NCBI GenBank assembly: GCA_964406095.1
Contig: CAYOQJ010000039.1
Span: 1-64,000, forward strand
Length of the DNA: 64,000 nt
Direction of reading: 5' to 3'
Origin: M55B167 sp964406095
GTDB lineage: Bacteria > Verrucomicrobiota > Kiritimatiellia > RFP12 > UBA1067
Of this stretch, positions 15,489 through 24,420 are shown piece after piece; the stretch's first letter is position 1; every line of letters begins with the position of its first letter. The notes under the pieces are model-generated. The model saw only the letters and a program-made list of their open reading frames with translations, made no database searches and had not been told where the DNA came from. A program made the translations under genes and the position numbers.

Positions 15489-16814
15489 TCATCTCTCTTC
15501 ACTGTGCTCACTCATCACTGCGATTATATCTTTAACGCAACGAGCAACCACACCTCGGCGTTTTTCCACGACCTGAATCGCTCTATCGCCCAGCTCCTGC
15601 CGTCTTGCGGCATCCTCCAGCAGATGTTCGACCTCATCCATCACCATATCATCTGCCATCACCTGAACCACCGCATCTGCTTTTAAAAGGTCGAACATTA
15701 CTGGGCGGAAATTCTCCGTATGCGGGCCGACAACAACCGCCGCGCCGCACAAACAGGGTTCGATCATATTCTGACCGCCGTGCTCATAGAGGCTTTTTCC
15801 GACAAAAACGATTTGTGCCAGGGCGTAAAAGCCCATCAGCTCACCGGTGGTATCGGCCAGCAGCACCGGGGCAAAGGAGTTATAATTACTTTCGGGAGAA
15901 CTGTCGCCACGACTCTTACGCACGCAGATCAGGCCGTTACGCACAATGGTGCGCTCCACCTCATCAGCTTTTTCAAAGTGACGTGGCACAATCACAAGAC
16001 GCAGCTCAGGGTGTTGCCGTGCCAGTTCCCGATAGGTATTCACCATAATGAAATCCTCGCCGGGCCAGGTTGATCCGCCCAGCAACACAATATTGTTTTC
16101 GTTGACATCATGGGAGGCCATCCAATTGTGCAGCTCTTTTTCCTTTTCATAATTGCGTTGTGCCACATCAAATTTAAAACTACCGCGCACTGCGATGCGA
16201 TCCGGTGGAGCACCTGCCGCCACCAGACGATCATAATCAATCTCAGATTGAGCCATAATTTTGGTGAACATATTGAAGACCGGTTCAAACCACCAACGCA
16301 TTCTGGTATAGCGCGGTGCTGAGCGGTCGGATATTCGGGCGTTGATCAGAAAAACCGGTACGTCGTTTTGGGAGCAGACTCTGATCAGATTGGGCCAAAT
16401 CTCAGATTCGGTCAGAATCAACGCGCTCGGAGCAACCATTGCGACCACTCTTTTCACGCAGCATGAGATATCCAGTGGGCAGTAGATCAGAATATCATCA
16501 TCTGTCAGCAGTTTTTGTGCCTGCGTCCAGCCGGTGGAACTGGTTGTACTGAGAAGGAATTCAAGCGAGTTGTTCTGTGAGCGCATCTCCCGGATAACCT
16601 GCCCGGCTACGAAAACTTCGCCGACACTGACCGCATGAATCCAGACTCTTTTGCGGGATTTTCTGAGTTTTGCTGTAATCTCTGCTGGCAGCAGGCCGAA
16701 ACGATCTGCAAAGCGGGCTTTATAGCCGCCGCGTTGCAACATACGAAGAGCGAAACGCGGCAGCAGCAACAGATAAATTAAAACAAAGATTATGTCATAG
16801 AAAAACCAGCGCAT
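15489..16814 (-). CDS. waaA: 3-deoxy-D-manno-octulosonic acid (Kdo) transferase
   Basis: 441 aa, typical GT30 length. One N-terminal membrane segment (FFYDIIFVLIYLLLLP), the KARFADRFG stretch, IHAVSVGEVFVAGQVI with the catalytic-type Glu, LLSTTSSTGWTQAQKLL, ILTESEIWPNLI and the nucleotide-sugar-binding C-terminal half with YEHGGQNMIEP. Adds Kdo from CMP-Kdo to lipid A precursor on the inner face of the inner membrane, showing that the organism makes LPS. Middle gene of folC-nudix-waaA-TPR on the minus strand. Confidence 0.92.
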   Translation of the reverse strand: MRWFFYDIIFVLIYLLLLPRFALRMLQRGGYKARFADRFGLLPAEITAKLRKSRKRVWIHAVSVGEVFVAGQVIREMRSQNNSLEFLLSTTSSTGWTQAQKLLTDDDILIYCPLDISCCVKRVVAMVAPSALILTESEIWPNLIRVCSQNDVPVFLINARISDRSAPRYTRMRWWFEPVFNMFTKIMAQSEIDYDRLVAAGAPPDRIAVRGSFKFDVAQRNYEKEKELHNWMASHDVNENNIVLLGGSTWPGEDFIMVNTYRELARQHPELRLVIVPRHFEKADEVERTIVRNGLICVRKSRGDSSPESNYNSFAPVLLADTTGELMGFYALAQIVFVGKSLYEHGGQNMIEPCLCGAAVVVGPHTENFRPVMFDLLKADAVVQVMADDMVMDEVEHLLEDAARRQELGDRAIQVVEKRRGVVARCVKDIIAVMSEHSEER

Positions 16815-16887
16815 CGTGATCCAATCATTTTTCAGCCGCAGAATTATACAGTTTCATGTATTTCCGAAAAAATTTGCTGTTTGAAAA

Positions 16888-17352
16888 TCAGTTATATCCA
16901 CTTGTCAGGTAACCCGGCGCGGCAGCACTCCAGTTAAGCAGCTCTTTTCGCAGGGCCGCCGGTTCAAAATTAATGCTGTCAAGCTGTTCGACCGGCTGCC
17001 AGACAAAGCCGATCCCGCTTTCCAAAGCTATCACTTCATCATCCGGATTGATTCCCGGCAAATCTAGTTCATAGACAAGATTGATTTCGGCATGGCGTAC
17101 GTTATCCTGCAAAAAAAAGTGTTCGCAGCAACCGAGGAAGGCACCGGCATGTGAGCGGCAGCCGATCTCTTCGCGCATCTCGCGTTCCAGGGCTACACGG
17201 CCGCATTCACCGAAATCGATATGGCCGCCCGGCAGATAGGCCACCTTTGATTTAAGGTTGACGCATAACAGAAACTTGTCATTTTTAAGAACCACGCCAC
17301 GGGCGATGATTTCGATGTGCTGTGCATCATGCATATCAAAGTGTTCCTTCAT
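16888..17352 (-). CDS. Nudix hydrolase
   Basis: 154 aa. Complete Nudix box GGHIDFGECGRVALEREMREEIG at about residues 42-64 with the metal-binding REMREE. Hydrolyses a nucleoside diphosphate linked to another group; the substrate is not predictable. Its start overlaps the folC end by 17 bp, which hints at a pterin substrate such as dihydroneopterin triphosphate, as in some folate loci, but nothing in the protein proves this. Confidence 0.85.
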   Translation of the reverse strand: MKEHFDMHDAQHIEIIARGVVLKNDKFLLCVNLKSKVAYLPGGHIDFGECGRVALEREMREEIGCRSHAGAFLGCCEHFFLQDNVRHAEINLVYELDLPGINPDDEVIALESGIGFVWQPVEQLDSINFEPAALRKELLNWSAAAPGYLTSGYN

Positions 17353-18667
17353 TTAGCTTCAATCCGTAACAATTGGTTTCGTTGAAGAGGGCGAGAACCT
17401 CCCCTACCAAAAAGAGTGAGCCGGTTACCAACACGGTGCCGTCTATTTTACGGGCTGCGTCGACAGCGTGGCCAAGTGCGGCGCCGACTGAACTCTCGGC
17501 AGAGACATCGGATATACCGGCGCACCTCATCAAAGCCGCCGCATCAGTGGTTTTAAGAGCGCGAGGGTTGTCAATTTTAACGGCAAACCCGTATCGCACC
17601 GCAGGACACAGGCATCTTAGAAAATCAAGCGTGCTCTTTTCACCGCAGAATCCGGCAACCAGACATATATTATCTTTTATTCCGCACTGCTTCAAGGAGA
17701 GCCGTAGAGCGTATGCCGCGTCAGGATTATGTGCGCCATCCAGAATCACCACCGGATTCCGAGACATCCGCTGAAAGCGCCCGGGCCAGGTAACACAACT
17801 TAATCCCTTTTTAAAGGCAGAGTCATCAACTGTCAGCCCCAGATTATGGAGCACTTCAAGTGCACAGAGCGCGGCGGCGATATTTTCAAGGTGGTATTTT
17901 GCAGCCAGAGGTACCTCGACTGGCGGCAGATCACGAACGGTGGTCGATATTTTTAAACGTTGCGAATCGAGAGTGCCGCTGATTCTGTTGATAGAAATCT
18001 GTTCATCGGCTTTTAGCAGCAGCGAACCGCACTCCATTGCACGGGCAGCCAGCACAGCCTGAACCGGTTCACTGTTGGCGGCCACCACCACTGGACGACC
18101 GGGTTTGATGATGCCTCCTTTTTCCGCCGCGATCTGTTCAACGCTCTCGCCCAGCCACTCACAGTGATCCAGGCCGACTTTGGTGATTACCGAGACTAGC
18201 GGCTCGACAACATTGGTGGCATCCAAACGTCCGCCCAATCCAGTTTCCAGCACGGCGATTTTCAAATTCGCCTCTTTGAAAAGTAGCAATGCCAGAGCGG
18301 TCATGGCCTCAAAAAATGTGATTGATCCCGCAATGCGCTGTTCAACTGCGCTAATCGCTGCGGTCACACGAAGGGCACAGCGGACGAGTTCAGAATCGGA
18401 AACTGGTGTTCCGTTAAGCAGAAAGCGTTCATTAAGGAGGTTTAGGTGCGGCGAGGTGTAGCGTCCACAGGGATAACCAGCCGCACGCAGAATCTCATCG
18501 CAAACTGCGGCCACGGTTCCTTTGCCGTTGGTGCCGGCGATGTGCACAGCAGCCAGCGCATTATGTGGATTACCGAGTTCAGAGAGCAGAGCTTTGATGT
18601 TATCAAGCCCGGGTTTCATGCCTAAACGTCGTCGGTTGGCCAGCTTTTTCAAAACAAGATGCATCAT
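17336..18667 (-). CDS. folC: Bifunctional folylpolyglutamate synthase / dihydrofolate synthase
   Basis: 443 aa. Mur-ligase fold: RLGMKPGLDNIKALLSELGNPH, P-loop AGTNGKGTVAA, SPHLNLLNERF, ETGLGGRLDATN, KVGLDHCEWLG, EKGGIIKPGRP and the C-terminal VILDGAHNPDAA. Adds glutamate to dihydropteroate and folates in the cytoplasm. First gene of the folC-nudix-waaA-TPR unit. No clear ribosome site precedes the ATG, and 254 bp separate it from the divergent BNR gene; I saw no riboswitch in that gap. Confidence 0.93.
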   Translation of the reverse strand: MMHLVLKKLANRRRLGMKPGLDNIKALLSELGNPHNALAAVHIAGTNGKGTVAAVCDEILRAAGYPCGRYTSPHLNLLNERFLLNGTPVSDSELVRCALRVTAAISAVEQRIAGSITFFEAMTALALLLFKEANLKIAVLETGLGGRLDATNVVEPLVSVITKVGLDHCEWLGESVEQIAAEKGGIIKPGRPVVVAANSEPVQAVLAARAMECGSLLLKADEQISINRISGTLDSQRLKISTTVRDLPPVEVPLAAKYHLENIAAALCALEVLHNLGLTVDDSAFKKGLSCVTWPGRFQRMSRNPVVILDGAHNPDAAYALRLSLKQCGIKDNICLVAGFCGEKSTLDFLRCLCPAVRYGFAVKIDNPRALKTTDAAALMRCAGISDVSAESSVGAALGHAVDAARKIDGTVLVTGSLFLVGEVLALFNETNCYGLKLNEGTL

Positions 18668-18921
18668 AAAAAAAGGTACTAGGATTTCAGGCGATATATA
18701 GATTCAGCCTTCAAACTGCGGTTTTCAGCAGCTGTAAAATCAAATCCCGCCGCAAAAAACATGCAGTCCAATTGGCAAAACACACTAAATATAACATTTC
18801 AAGTTGTTGAATACGACAAACAAAACAGCGATTCCGGTTAAAGGTTATGAAATTGTGCCCGATGGAATGCCAGTGATATGTGTTCTTTAATTTTCCGTGT
18901 GTTTTTTGTATATTCCGAGTG

Positions 18922-20013
18922 ATGAAAGCAAAAATACTCATTTTTCATTTTGGTCTGACGGCTGCTTTTCTTTTTGCTGAACCGCGTGATTTGCCGCGGA
19001 TAGAGTGGTTGAGACACTCGGTCAGGATTGTTGCGGATCAAGGATGCTACGCCCGAGCGATCCGGCTGATCGGGAACGAACTGCTGTGCTGTTATGAATA
19101 TCGCGGACAATGCTGGATACGGCGCAGTCTTGATAATGGAATGGTCTGGAGCAGCGGCATCAGGGTAACTGACTATGACCTTGGCGTGGCGGCCAATCCG
19201 ACACTTATCAGGTTGCGTGACGGCAATATTCTGCTTGCTTACAACGAGCGCCCCGGGCACTCCGGCAGCCACTACACAATCTGCCTGGTCGCGAGTGACA
19301 ACGATGGACGAACCTGGGGCAGGCGCAGGCAGCTTTACGAAGCTGGCACCTCGCAGCTGGAGGGCTGTTGGGAGCCGGATTTTCTGCAATATCCGGATGG
19401 TGAGATTCAGCTTTTCTTTGCAAATGAAGCTGATCACACTTACAGCAGTGATCAGGAAATCAGCATGCTGCGTTCACGTGACGGCGGTGCCAGCTGGCAG
19501 GGTCCTCACAGCGTAGCCTATCGTAGCGGTCATCGCGACGGTATGCCGGTTTCATGTTTGACAGGTGACGGAAAAACGGTGGTGCTGGCAATTGAGGACA
19601 ATGGTCTGAATGGCGAGATGAAACCGGTGATATTGCGCGACACGATTGAGGCGCGATGGCAGGGAGCCATTATCAAGGGCAATTCGGCGTCGCGGGAGGC
19701 GGCGTTACTTGAGCCACTATCTGCGGATGTTTACGCCGGAGCACCCTACATCTGCCGGATGCCCTCCGGCGTTATGGTTCTTTCTGTGCAAAGCCGCGAG
19801 CGGCGTGCGCACGAGGAACCGGCGGTGTATGTGGGTAATAACGAAGCGCGTAATTTCACAAATCGAAGTTTCCCGTTTGAACTGGAGCCGAGGATTAAGG
19901 GTAGCTGGAACTCACTGTACGTTAAGGACGAACACACAGTCACCTTACTAAGCACCACCGAAATCGGCGGCAGAAGAGGGATTTGGGCAATCGACGGCAG
20001 ATTGCGTCACTGA
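18922..20013 (+). CDS. Exported BNR/Asp-box beta-propeller protein (exo-sialidase-like)
   Basis: 363 aa. Signal peptide KILIFHFGLTAAFLFA, then a six-bladed-propeller type sequence with three Asp-boxes: RSLDNGMVW, SDNDGRTW and SRDGGASW. Conserved RLRDGNILLAYNERP and CWEPDFLQYPDGEIQLFFANE segments fit the sialidase/GH33-GH93-like superfamily. The product probably acts outside the cytoplasm on a glycoside; the exact specificity cannot be read. The start at the second ATG places the signal peptide at the N-terminus. Its end overlaps the convergent AEC transporter gene by 7 bp. Confidence 0.78.
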   Translation: MKAKILIFHFGLTAAFLFAEPRDLPRIEWLRHSVRIVADQGCYARAIRLIGNELLCCYEYRGQCWIRRSLDNGMVWSSGIRVTDYDLGVAANPTLIRLRDGNILLAYNERPGHSGSHYTICLVASDNDGRTWGRRRQLYEAGTSQLEGCWEPDFLQYPDGEIQLFFANEADHTYSSDQEISMLRSRDGGASWQGPHSVAYRSGHRDGMPVSCLTGDGKTVVLAIEDNGLNGEMKPVILRDTIEARWQGAIIKGNSASREAALLEPLSADVYAGAPYICRMPSGVMVLSVQSRERRAHEEPAVYVGNNEARNFTNRSFPFELEPRIKGSWNSLYVKDEHTVTLLSTTEIGGRRGIWAIDGRLRH

Positions 20014-20789
20014 GGTAGTAGCATCAGCACGCCGACGCAAAATGCGGGTATAACAACCAAACGCATCAGAGTTGTGCCCGCCACCCGCGGAGTGAGTAGG
20101 TGATCCGCCTTGATCGAGGCCATCCTTGAACCGCATATCAACGCTGAAACCGGAATGGTTGCGCCGCTGAGAAATTGGCAGGTTTCCATCAATTGTGTAC
20201 TGACCTCCCTGAGCGGCGGCGCAAAGTGGATGTTCTGATGGACCAGAGCCGCTTTGAGAAAAATGATGATAAAGGAGAGCGTGAGTGCCAGCATAGGCAT
20301 ACTGCAGAGGTGACGCAGTGATTTTAGCGAAACTTTGTCGCCGGTCAGCGTTTTGACACCCAGTGTCCAGATCACCAGCTCTGAACCGAGCGCTGAAAAT
20401 ATGATCAGTGCCACTGCACGGTCACCCCACATGGAGCTCGCCATCATAATCGGCAGAAATGAATAGTTGTTCATGATACAGGAGAAGTGATAGCAGCGTT
20501 GCGTGGCTGGATGTTCTTTGGAGAGCATACCGCGCGTCAGAAACCCTAGGAACCAGCCAGTGCACAAAATAAAAACAAGACCTGCCGGCATCACCCAGCA
20601 CTCCGCAAGTCCGGCAGGTGTGAAATTACGCACCATCAGATTCACAATCATGCAGGGATAGAAGACATTGATCAGTGTCAAAGATAGCTGTCGATTAAAA
20701 TCATTGGAGATTACCCTTGTCCGGTTGAGCAGGTATCCGATCAGAGCCATCAGCACCAGCGGCATCATTTTCAGGAAAATAAGCAACAT
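20007..20789 (-). CDS. AEC (auxin efflux carrier) family transporter, short at the C-terminus
   Basis: 260 aa of hydrophobic sequence with about eight helices. AEC features: FYPCMIVNLMVRNF near residue 45, NNYSFLPIMMASSMWG mid-protein, CQFLSGATIPVSALICGSRM late. Family members are about 300-320 aa; this one stops in the helix LVVIPAFCVGVLMLLPQ, about 40-50 residues (one or two helices) short, and its stop overlaps the convergent BNR gene. The truncation may have removed function. The 292 bp upstream hold the divergent promoter at 21033 and, on this strand, a CGCAGAGAC/GCGGAGACGC-like low-complexity stretch. Confidence 0.75.
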   Translation of the reverse strand: MLLIFLKMMPLVLMALIGYLLNRTRVISNDFNRQLSLTLINVFYPCMIVNLMVRNFTPAGLAECWVMPAGLVFILCTGWFLGFLTRGMLSKEHPATQRCYHFSCIMNNYSFLPIMMASSMWGDRAVALIIFSALGSELVIWTLGVKTLTGDKVSLKSLRHLCSMPMLALTLSFIIIFLKAALVHQNIHFAPPLREVSTQLMETCQFLSGATIPVSALICGSRMASIKADHLLTPRVAGTTLMRLVVIPAFCVGVLMLLPQ

Positions 20790-21032
20790 ATAATCGTCTC
20801 ATTCCGGCTTGCGGCGCGGGGATCTCTGAAGTCCGCCTCTGCAGTTGTTCTAACCTGCGTCTCCGCGCCTTTCTGGTCACACTTTTGTATCTCTGCGGTA
20901 GCCTTTTGCGGGTTGCAGGCCACACCTGCGTTACGTTCATTGCTGTTTGAATTTTGCGAACGTAATTATCGGACAGCTTGGAAACAAAGGCAATCTGAAA
21001 ATTAAACAGTTTGAGTTTTAACAATTTTTCGG

Positions 21033-21061
21033 TTTAGAGTCGGAGCGGAATACTCTATAAT
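21033..21061 (+). promoter_or_regulatory. Candidate sigma70 promoter for the coiled-coil membrane protein gene
   Basis: -35 TTTAGA (21033-21038), 17-bp spacer, perfect -10 TATAAT (21056-21061), followed by a GGAG ribosome site and ATG at 21082. The short leader (about 15 nt) is unusual but workable. Confidence 0.4.
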
Positions 21062-21081
21062 GAGGCCTTGGAGATTTTGAC

Positions 21082-21507
21082 ATGACAGAAGATGACACCC
21101 TTTCGCGCACTGAGCTGATGATTGAGCAGGAAAAGCTCAAGCTGGAGCGTGAACGCATGATGCTGGAGCGTGAGCGGTTGGAGGCCATGCGTGAGCGAGC
21201 GCATGCCGAGAAGAATTTCAGTATAGACAGCAGCGGCAAACAGGTGGTAACGGTTAGTTCTCTGGTTTTTATTGCGATAATCTGCCTGTTGCTGGGCGGT
21301 ATTATGGGTGCTTTTTCAACCTCGCTACAGATAAACCGTAGTCGCAACCGGCGGGTACGGGAGGTTATGGAGTCACTCTCTTCGGTGTCGCCTGGTCTCA
21401 CCGCCACCAATCAGGTTGCGGGTGTATCCACCAACATGCCGGCTTGGTTGCAGGCCATCAAGCCGCAGAGTGCCCACAGCGGAATCTCACTGATTGTAAT
21501 CGAGTGA
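21082..21507 (+). CDS. Small coiled-coil membrane protein, unknown function
   Basis: 141 aa. Residues ~8-45 are a highly charged coiled coil (EQEKLKLERERMMLERERLEAMRERA), followed by one transmembrane helix (VVTVSSLVFIAIICLLLGGIMG) and a ~60-residue polar tail with no known motif. By the positive-inside rule, the tail start (INRSRNRRVR) being basic leaves topology unclear. I do not recognise the family. It lies 45 bp ahead of the phosphohexomutase gene and may share its transcript. Confidence 0.65.
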   Translation: MTEDDTLSRTELMIEQEKLKLERERMMLERERLEAMRERAHAEKNFSIDSSGKQVVTVSSLVFIAIICLLLGGIMGAFSTSLQINRSRNRRVREVMESLSSVSPGLTATNQVAGVSTNMPAWLQAIKPQSAHSGISLIVIE

Positions 21508-21552
21508 GGACTGCAAAGGTATTTCGCATAAATTTGAGTTTTTTTTAAAATC

Positions 21553-22899
21553 ATGTCCTTTTTTAAAGCATACGACATGCGCGGTGTTTTCGATCGCGAC
21601 TTCAACCTCGACACTGTTTATCGTATAGGACGGTGGTTGCCGGTGATGCTTGAAACCGATCAAATGCTGATCGGCCGTGATACACGCGTCAGCTCAGAAC
21701 TGATTTTCAAGGCATTAGCCCGTGGCATCACTGAATCGGGGTGTGCGGTTGATGACATGGGTTTAGCGACAACTCCGATGGTATATTATTTTACCGCCAA
21801 GAAGGGCTATCGTGGCTCTGTTCAGATTACGGCCTCACATAATCCTGCTGAATACAACGGCATGAAGGTTTCGCGTGCTGACGCATTGCCGGTGGGTTAT
21901 GACAGCGGATTGGAGGAGGTTGAGGCCAGAGTTAACTCTGGCGGATTACCACCTCCTGCCGCAAGGGCGGGTATCGTTCGCGCAATTGATCTCCAGGATG
22001 AATTCATCGCGGATATGCGTCTCAGAGTGCCGGACTTGAGCAACCTTGACATCGGTGTTGACTGTTCCAACGGCATGGCGGCGCTGGTGATAAAGCAGCT
22101 GCTTGGCACTGCACCGTGCTACATCAATGATGTTATGGACGGCTTATTCCCTGGCCATCCGCCCAACCCGCTTGAAGTTGAAAACTGCACACAGGTAATG
22201 GAGCTGGTACGGAAGAACAAACTGGATGCGGGCATAATTTTTGATGGTGATGCCGATCGGGTGATGTTTGTGGATGAAAATGCTGAATTTGTGCAGCCCG
22301 ACTATTTGATCGCAATTTTGGCGCAGCCCTATCTGCGACAGGAACCCGGATGCACAATTATCCATGACATCCGCACTTCGTGGGGGGTTATTGAGTTTCT
22401 GCAGCGGCAAGGCGCCCGCACAGTGATGGGTCGGGTCGGTCATGCTTACGCCAAGGTTCTGTTGCGTGAAAGTGGAGCTGCCTGCGGCGGCGAGCTGGCA
22501 GGGCACTACTATTTACGCGACTTTTACAACTGTGACTCGGGCGAGCTGGCTACTCTTATCATTCTGGGAGAACTGGCTGACGCTCAGCGACGTGGCGTGT
22601 CTTTCAGCGAACTGATCAAACCGTTGCAGCATTACGCCAATTCAGGCGAGATGAATTTCAAGGTCGCCGACAAAGAGGGTGCCACACAGGCGGTTTTAGC
22701 GGCACTGAAAAGATTCGGCGAACCGGACGCCCTCTATGATTTTGACGGATATCGGATTGAATTTGCAAGCTGGTGGATGAATATCCGCAAATCAAACACA
22801 GAGCCTTATCTGCGAGTGGTGATTGAAGCGGCGAACGCCGCAGAACTGCGTGAGCGCAAAAATCTTATCGGCGGCATACTCAAGGATATGTCGGCCTGA
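21553..22899 (+). CDS. Phosphomannomutase/phosphoglucomutase
   Basis: 448 aa alpha-D-phosphohexomutase. Starts MSFFKAYDMRGVF; phosphoserine loop TASHNPAEYNGMK; metal loop FDGDADRVMF; sugar loop CGGELAGHYYLRDFYNCDSGE; phosphate-binding C-terminal domain with NIRKSNTEPYLRV. Converts mannose-6-P or glucose-6-P to the 1-phosphate, feeding GDP-mannose or LPS sugar pathways. The single enzyme may use both sugars, as ManB/AlgC types do. Confidence 0.9.
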   Translation: MSFFKAYDMRGVFDRDFNLDTVYRIGRWLPVMLETDQMLIGRDTRVSSELIFKALARGITESGCAVDDMGLATTPMVYYFTAKKGYRGSVQITASHNPAEYNGMKVSRADALPVGYDSGLEEVEARVNSGGLPPPAARAGIVRAIDLQDEFIADMRLRVPDLSNLDIGVDCSNGMAALVIKQLLGTAPCYINDVMDGLFPGHPPNPLEVENCTQVMELVRKNKLDAGIIFDGDADRVMFVDENAEFVQPDYLIAILAQPYLRQEPGCTIIHDIRTSWGVIEFLQRQGARTVMGRVGHAYAKVLLRESGAACGGELAGHYYLRDFYNCDSGELATLIILGELADAQRRGVSFSELIKPLQHYANSGEMNFKVADKEGATQAVLAALKRFGEPDALYDFDGYRIEFASWWMNIRKSNTEPYLRVVIEAANAAELRERKNLIGGILKDMSA

Positions 22900-22942
22900 C
22901 AACAACACATACCATTAAGCGCAGCCGACAGAACATAAAACA

Positions 22943-23665
22943 ATGTTGAATGTGGAGCATATAACTTTTTCATACGGACGCAAAAAAATTCTGAGCGACA
23001 TCACCTTTGATGCCGCTCCAGGCGAAATCACTGCGGTTGTTGGTCTCAACGGTGCAGGCAAAACGACACTGCTACGGATTCTGGCGTTTGTCCTGATGCA
23101 GGATGCCGGCAACATCACTTTGGACGGTATTGACCCCCTGATGCGTCCCGTCAAATACCGCACCTGGATCGGTTATCTTCCAGAGAGCTGTCCGCTCTAT
23201 GAGGAGATGACTGTCGAGCAATACCTGCTTTACCGGCTTAAGCTGCGCCGGGAACGCAGTTCACGTCTGCGGCGTCGGCTGGCTGATGCACTGCAGATAT
23301 GCAATCTGCGCTCTGTTGCCGACAGCAGCATCCGGGCACTTTCCAGGGGATTCAAAAAGCGTATATGTTTAGCCGACGCTCTGATGCAGCATCCGCGTTT
23401 GGCACTGCTGGATGATCCGTTGACTGGTTTGGATTCTGAAGCGCGTCGCGATGTGGGTATAATGTTAACTTCCTACTCGTCGCATGCCGCGGTGATTCTG
23501 GCCGGGCATGAAATTGATGAGATGCTTGCGTGGTGCACACGGTTCATTGTGTTGCAAGATGGTTGTATTGCGGCATCTTATCGTACGGCGGAACATGAAC
23601 AGGAGGAACTCAGAACTCTGCTGCGCGATGCGTTGAGTTCTGCTGAGCGGGGAGGTAATCTGTGA
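22943..23665 (+). CDS. ABC transporter ATP-binding protein, Gld/Nos type
   Basis: 240 aa. Walker A GLNGAGKTT, Q-loop segment GYLPESCPLYEEMTVEQYL, signature LSRGFKKR (GldA-like LS-K/R-G instead of LSGG), Walker B LALLDDPLTGLD and H-loop AGHEID. The catalytic glutamate after the Walker B aspartate is Asp here (LLDDP rather than LLDEP), which may lower ATP turnover. First of five overlapping genes (ATPase, permease, GldG-like, DUF4340, unknown). Confidence 0.9.
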   Translation: MLNVEHITFSYGRKKILSDITFDAAPGEITAVVGLNGAGKTTLLRILAFVLMQDAGNITLDGIDPLMRPVKYRTWIGYLPESCPLYEEMTVEQYLLYRLKLRRERSSRLRRRLADALQICNLRSVADSSIRALSRGFKKRICLADALMQHPRLALLDDPLTGLDSEARRDVGIMLTSYSSHAAVILAGHEIDEMLAWCTRFIVLQDGCIAASYRTAEHEQEELRTLLRDALSSAERGGNL

Positions 23666-24399
23666 GTGCCATTCATCAGACCTGGCTTAGAGAGGTCAAA
23701 TCCTTTCGCGGAGCTTTTTACAGTGGCGTGCCGGTGGCAGCTTATCTTGCTGTAGCGGGCTGGTCGTTTGTGATGCTGCTACGGCGCAGTGAAGGCGGCA
23801 TAACACAGATTCAGACGATCTGGGGTTGCGCAGTGGCCGCTTGGCTGCCGACGCTTTGTTCACTGCTGACAATGCGTTTGTTTACGGTTGACCGCTCCAG
23901 TGGCATGATTGAATTGATGATGGCGGCGCCTGTACGTGAGCGCGACTTTGTGATCGGCAAATTTTTATCGGCGCTGACTCTGGTAACAGTGGCTCTGCTG
24001 GCATCATTGATCTTCCCTCTGTATATTCTGCCACGCATGTCGCTTCATCTGGCCGCAAGCATTCAGCCGTTTGCTTTCGGGATCACATTTGGCATTGTGC
24101 TTTTACAGGCCTGTGCCTGGTGCGCGGCAGGCACCATGATATCGGTTATGTTCAGCAATCAGGCGGCAGCGGCGGTCACTTCGCTGATTCTCTGCAGCGG
24201 CATGCCCATCGCCGTATATTTCGGAATTCTGGCCTGGATTCCCGTGGTACGTTCGGAGCTATCCTGGCTGCCGTTATTGGTACATATCGTTGATTTTTCA
24301 ACTGGACTTTTCTCTACCGGGGTGCTGCTTTTTTACGGTGTTCTGACAACTTTCTTTCTGTTTGCCTCATCCAAAATGCTGGCTTTACTTAGATTATAG
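23662..24399 (+). CDS. ABC-2 type permease, Gld-type cluster
   Basis: 245 aa, about six transmembrane helices, ABC-2 family layout (SVAAYLAVAGWSFVMLL-like first helix, RLFTVDRSSGMIELMMAAPVRERDFVIGKFLSAL cytoplasmic motif). The GTG start overlaps the ATPase stop (GTGA) and has a GGGGAGG site. Pairs with the ATPase. In Bacteroidetes the related GldA-GldF-GldG complex is needed for gliding; in PVC bacteria the substrate is not known. Confidence 0.86.
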   Translation: MSAIHQTWLREVKSFRGAFYSGVPVAAYLAVAGWSFVMLLRRSEGGITQIQTIWGCAVAAWLPTLCSLLTMRLFTVDRSSGMIELMMAAPVRERDFVIGKFLSALTLVTVALLASLIFPLYILPRMSLHLAASIQPFAFGITFGIVLLQACAWCAAGTMISVMFSNQAAAAVTSLILCSGMPIAVYFGILAWIPVVRSELSWLPLLVHIVDFSTGLFSTGVLLFYGVLTTFFLFASSKMLALLRL

Positions 24400-24420
24400 C
24401 GATTAAGAGCGAAATTAGCC

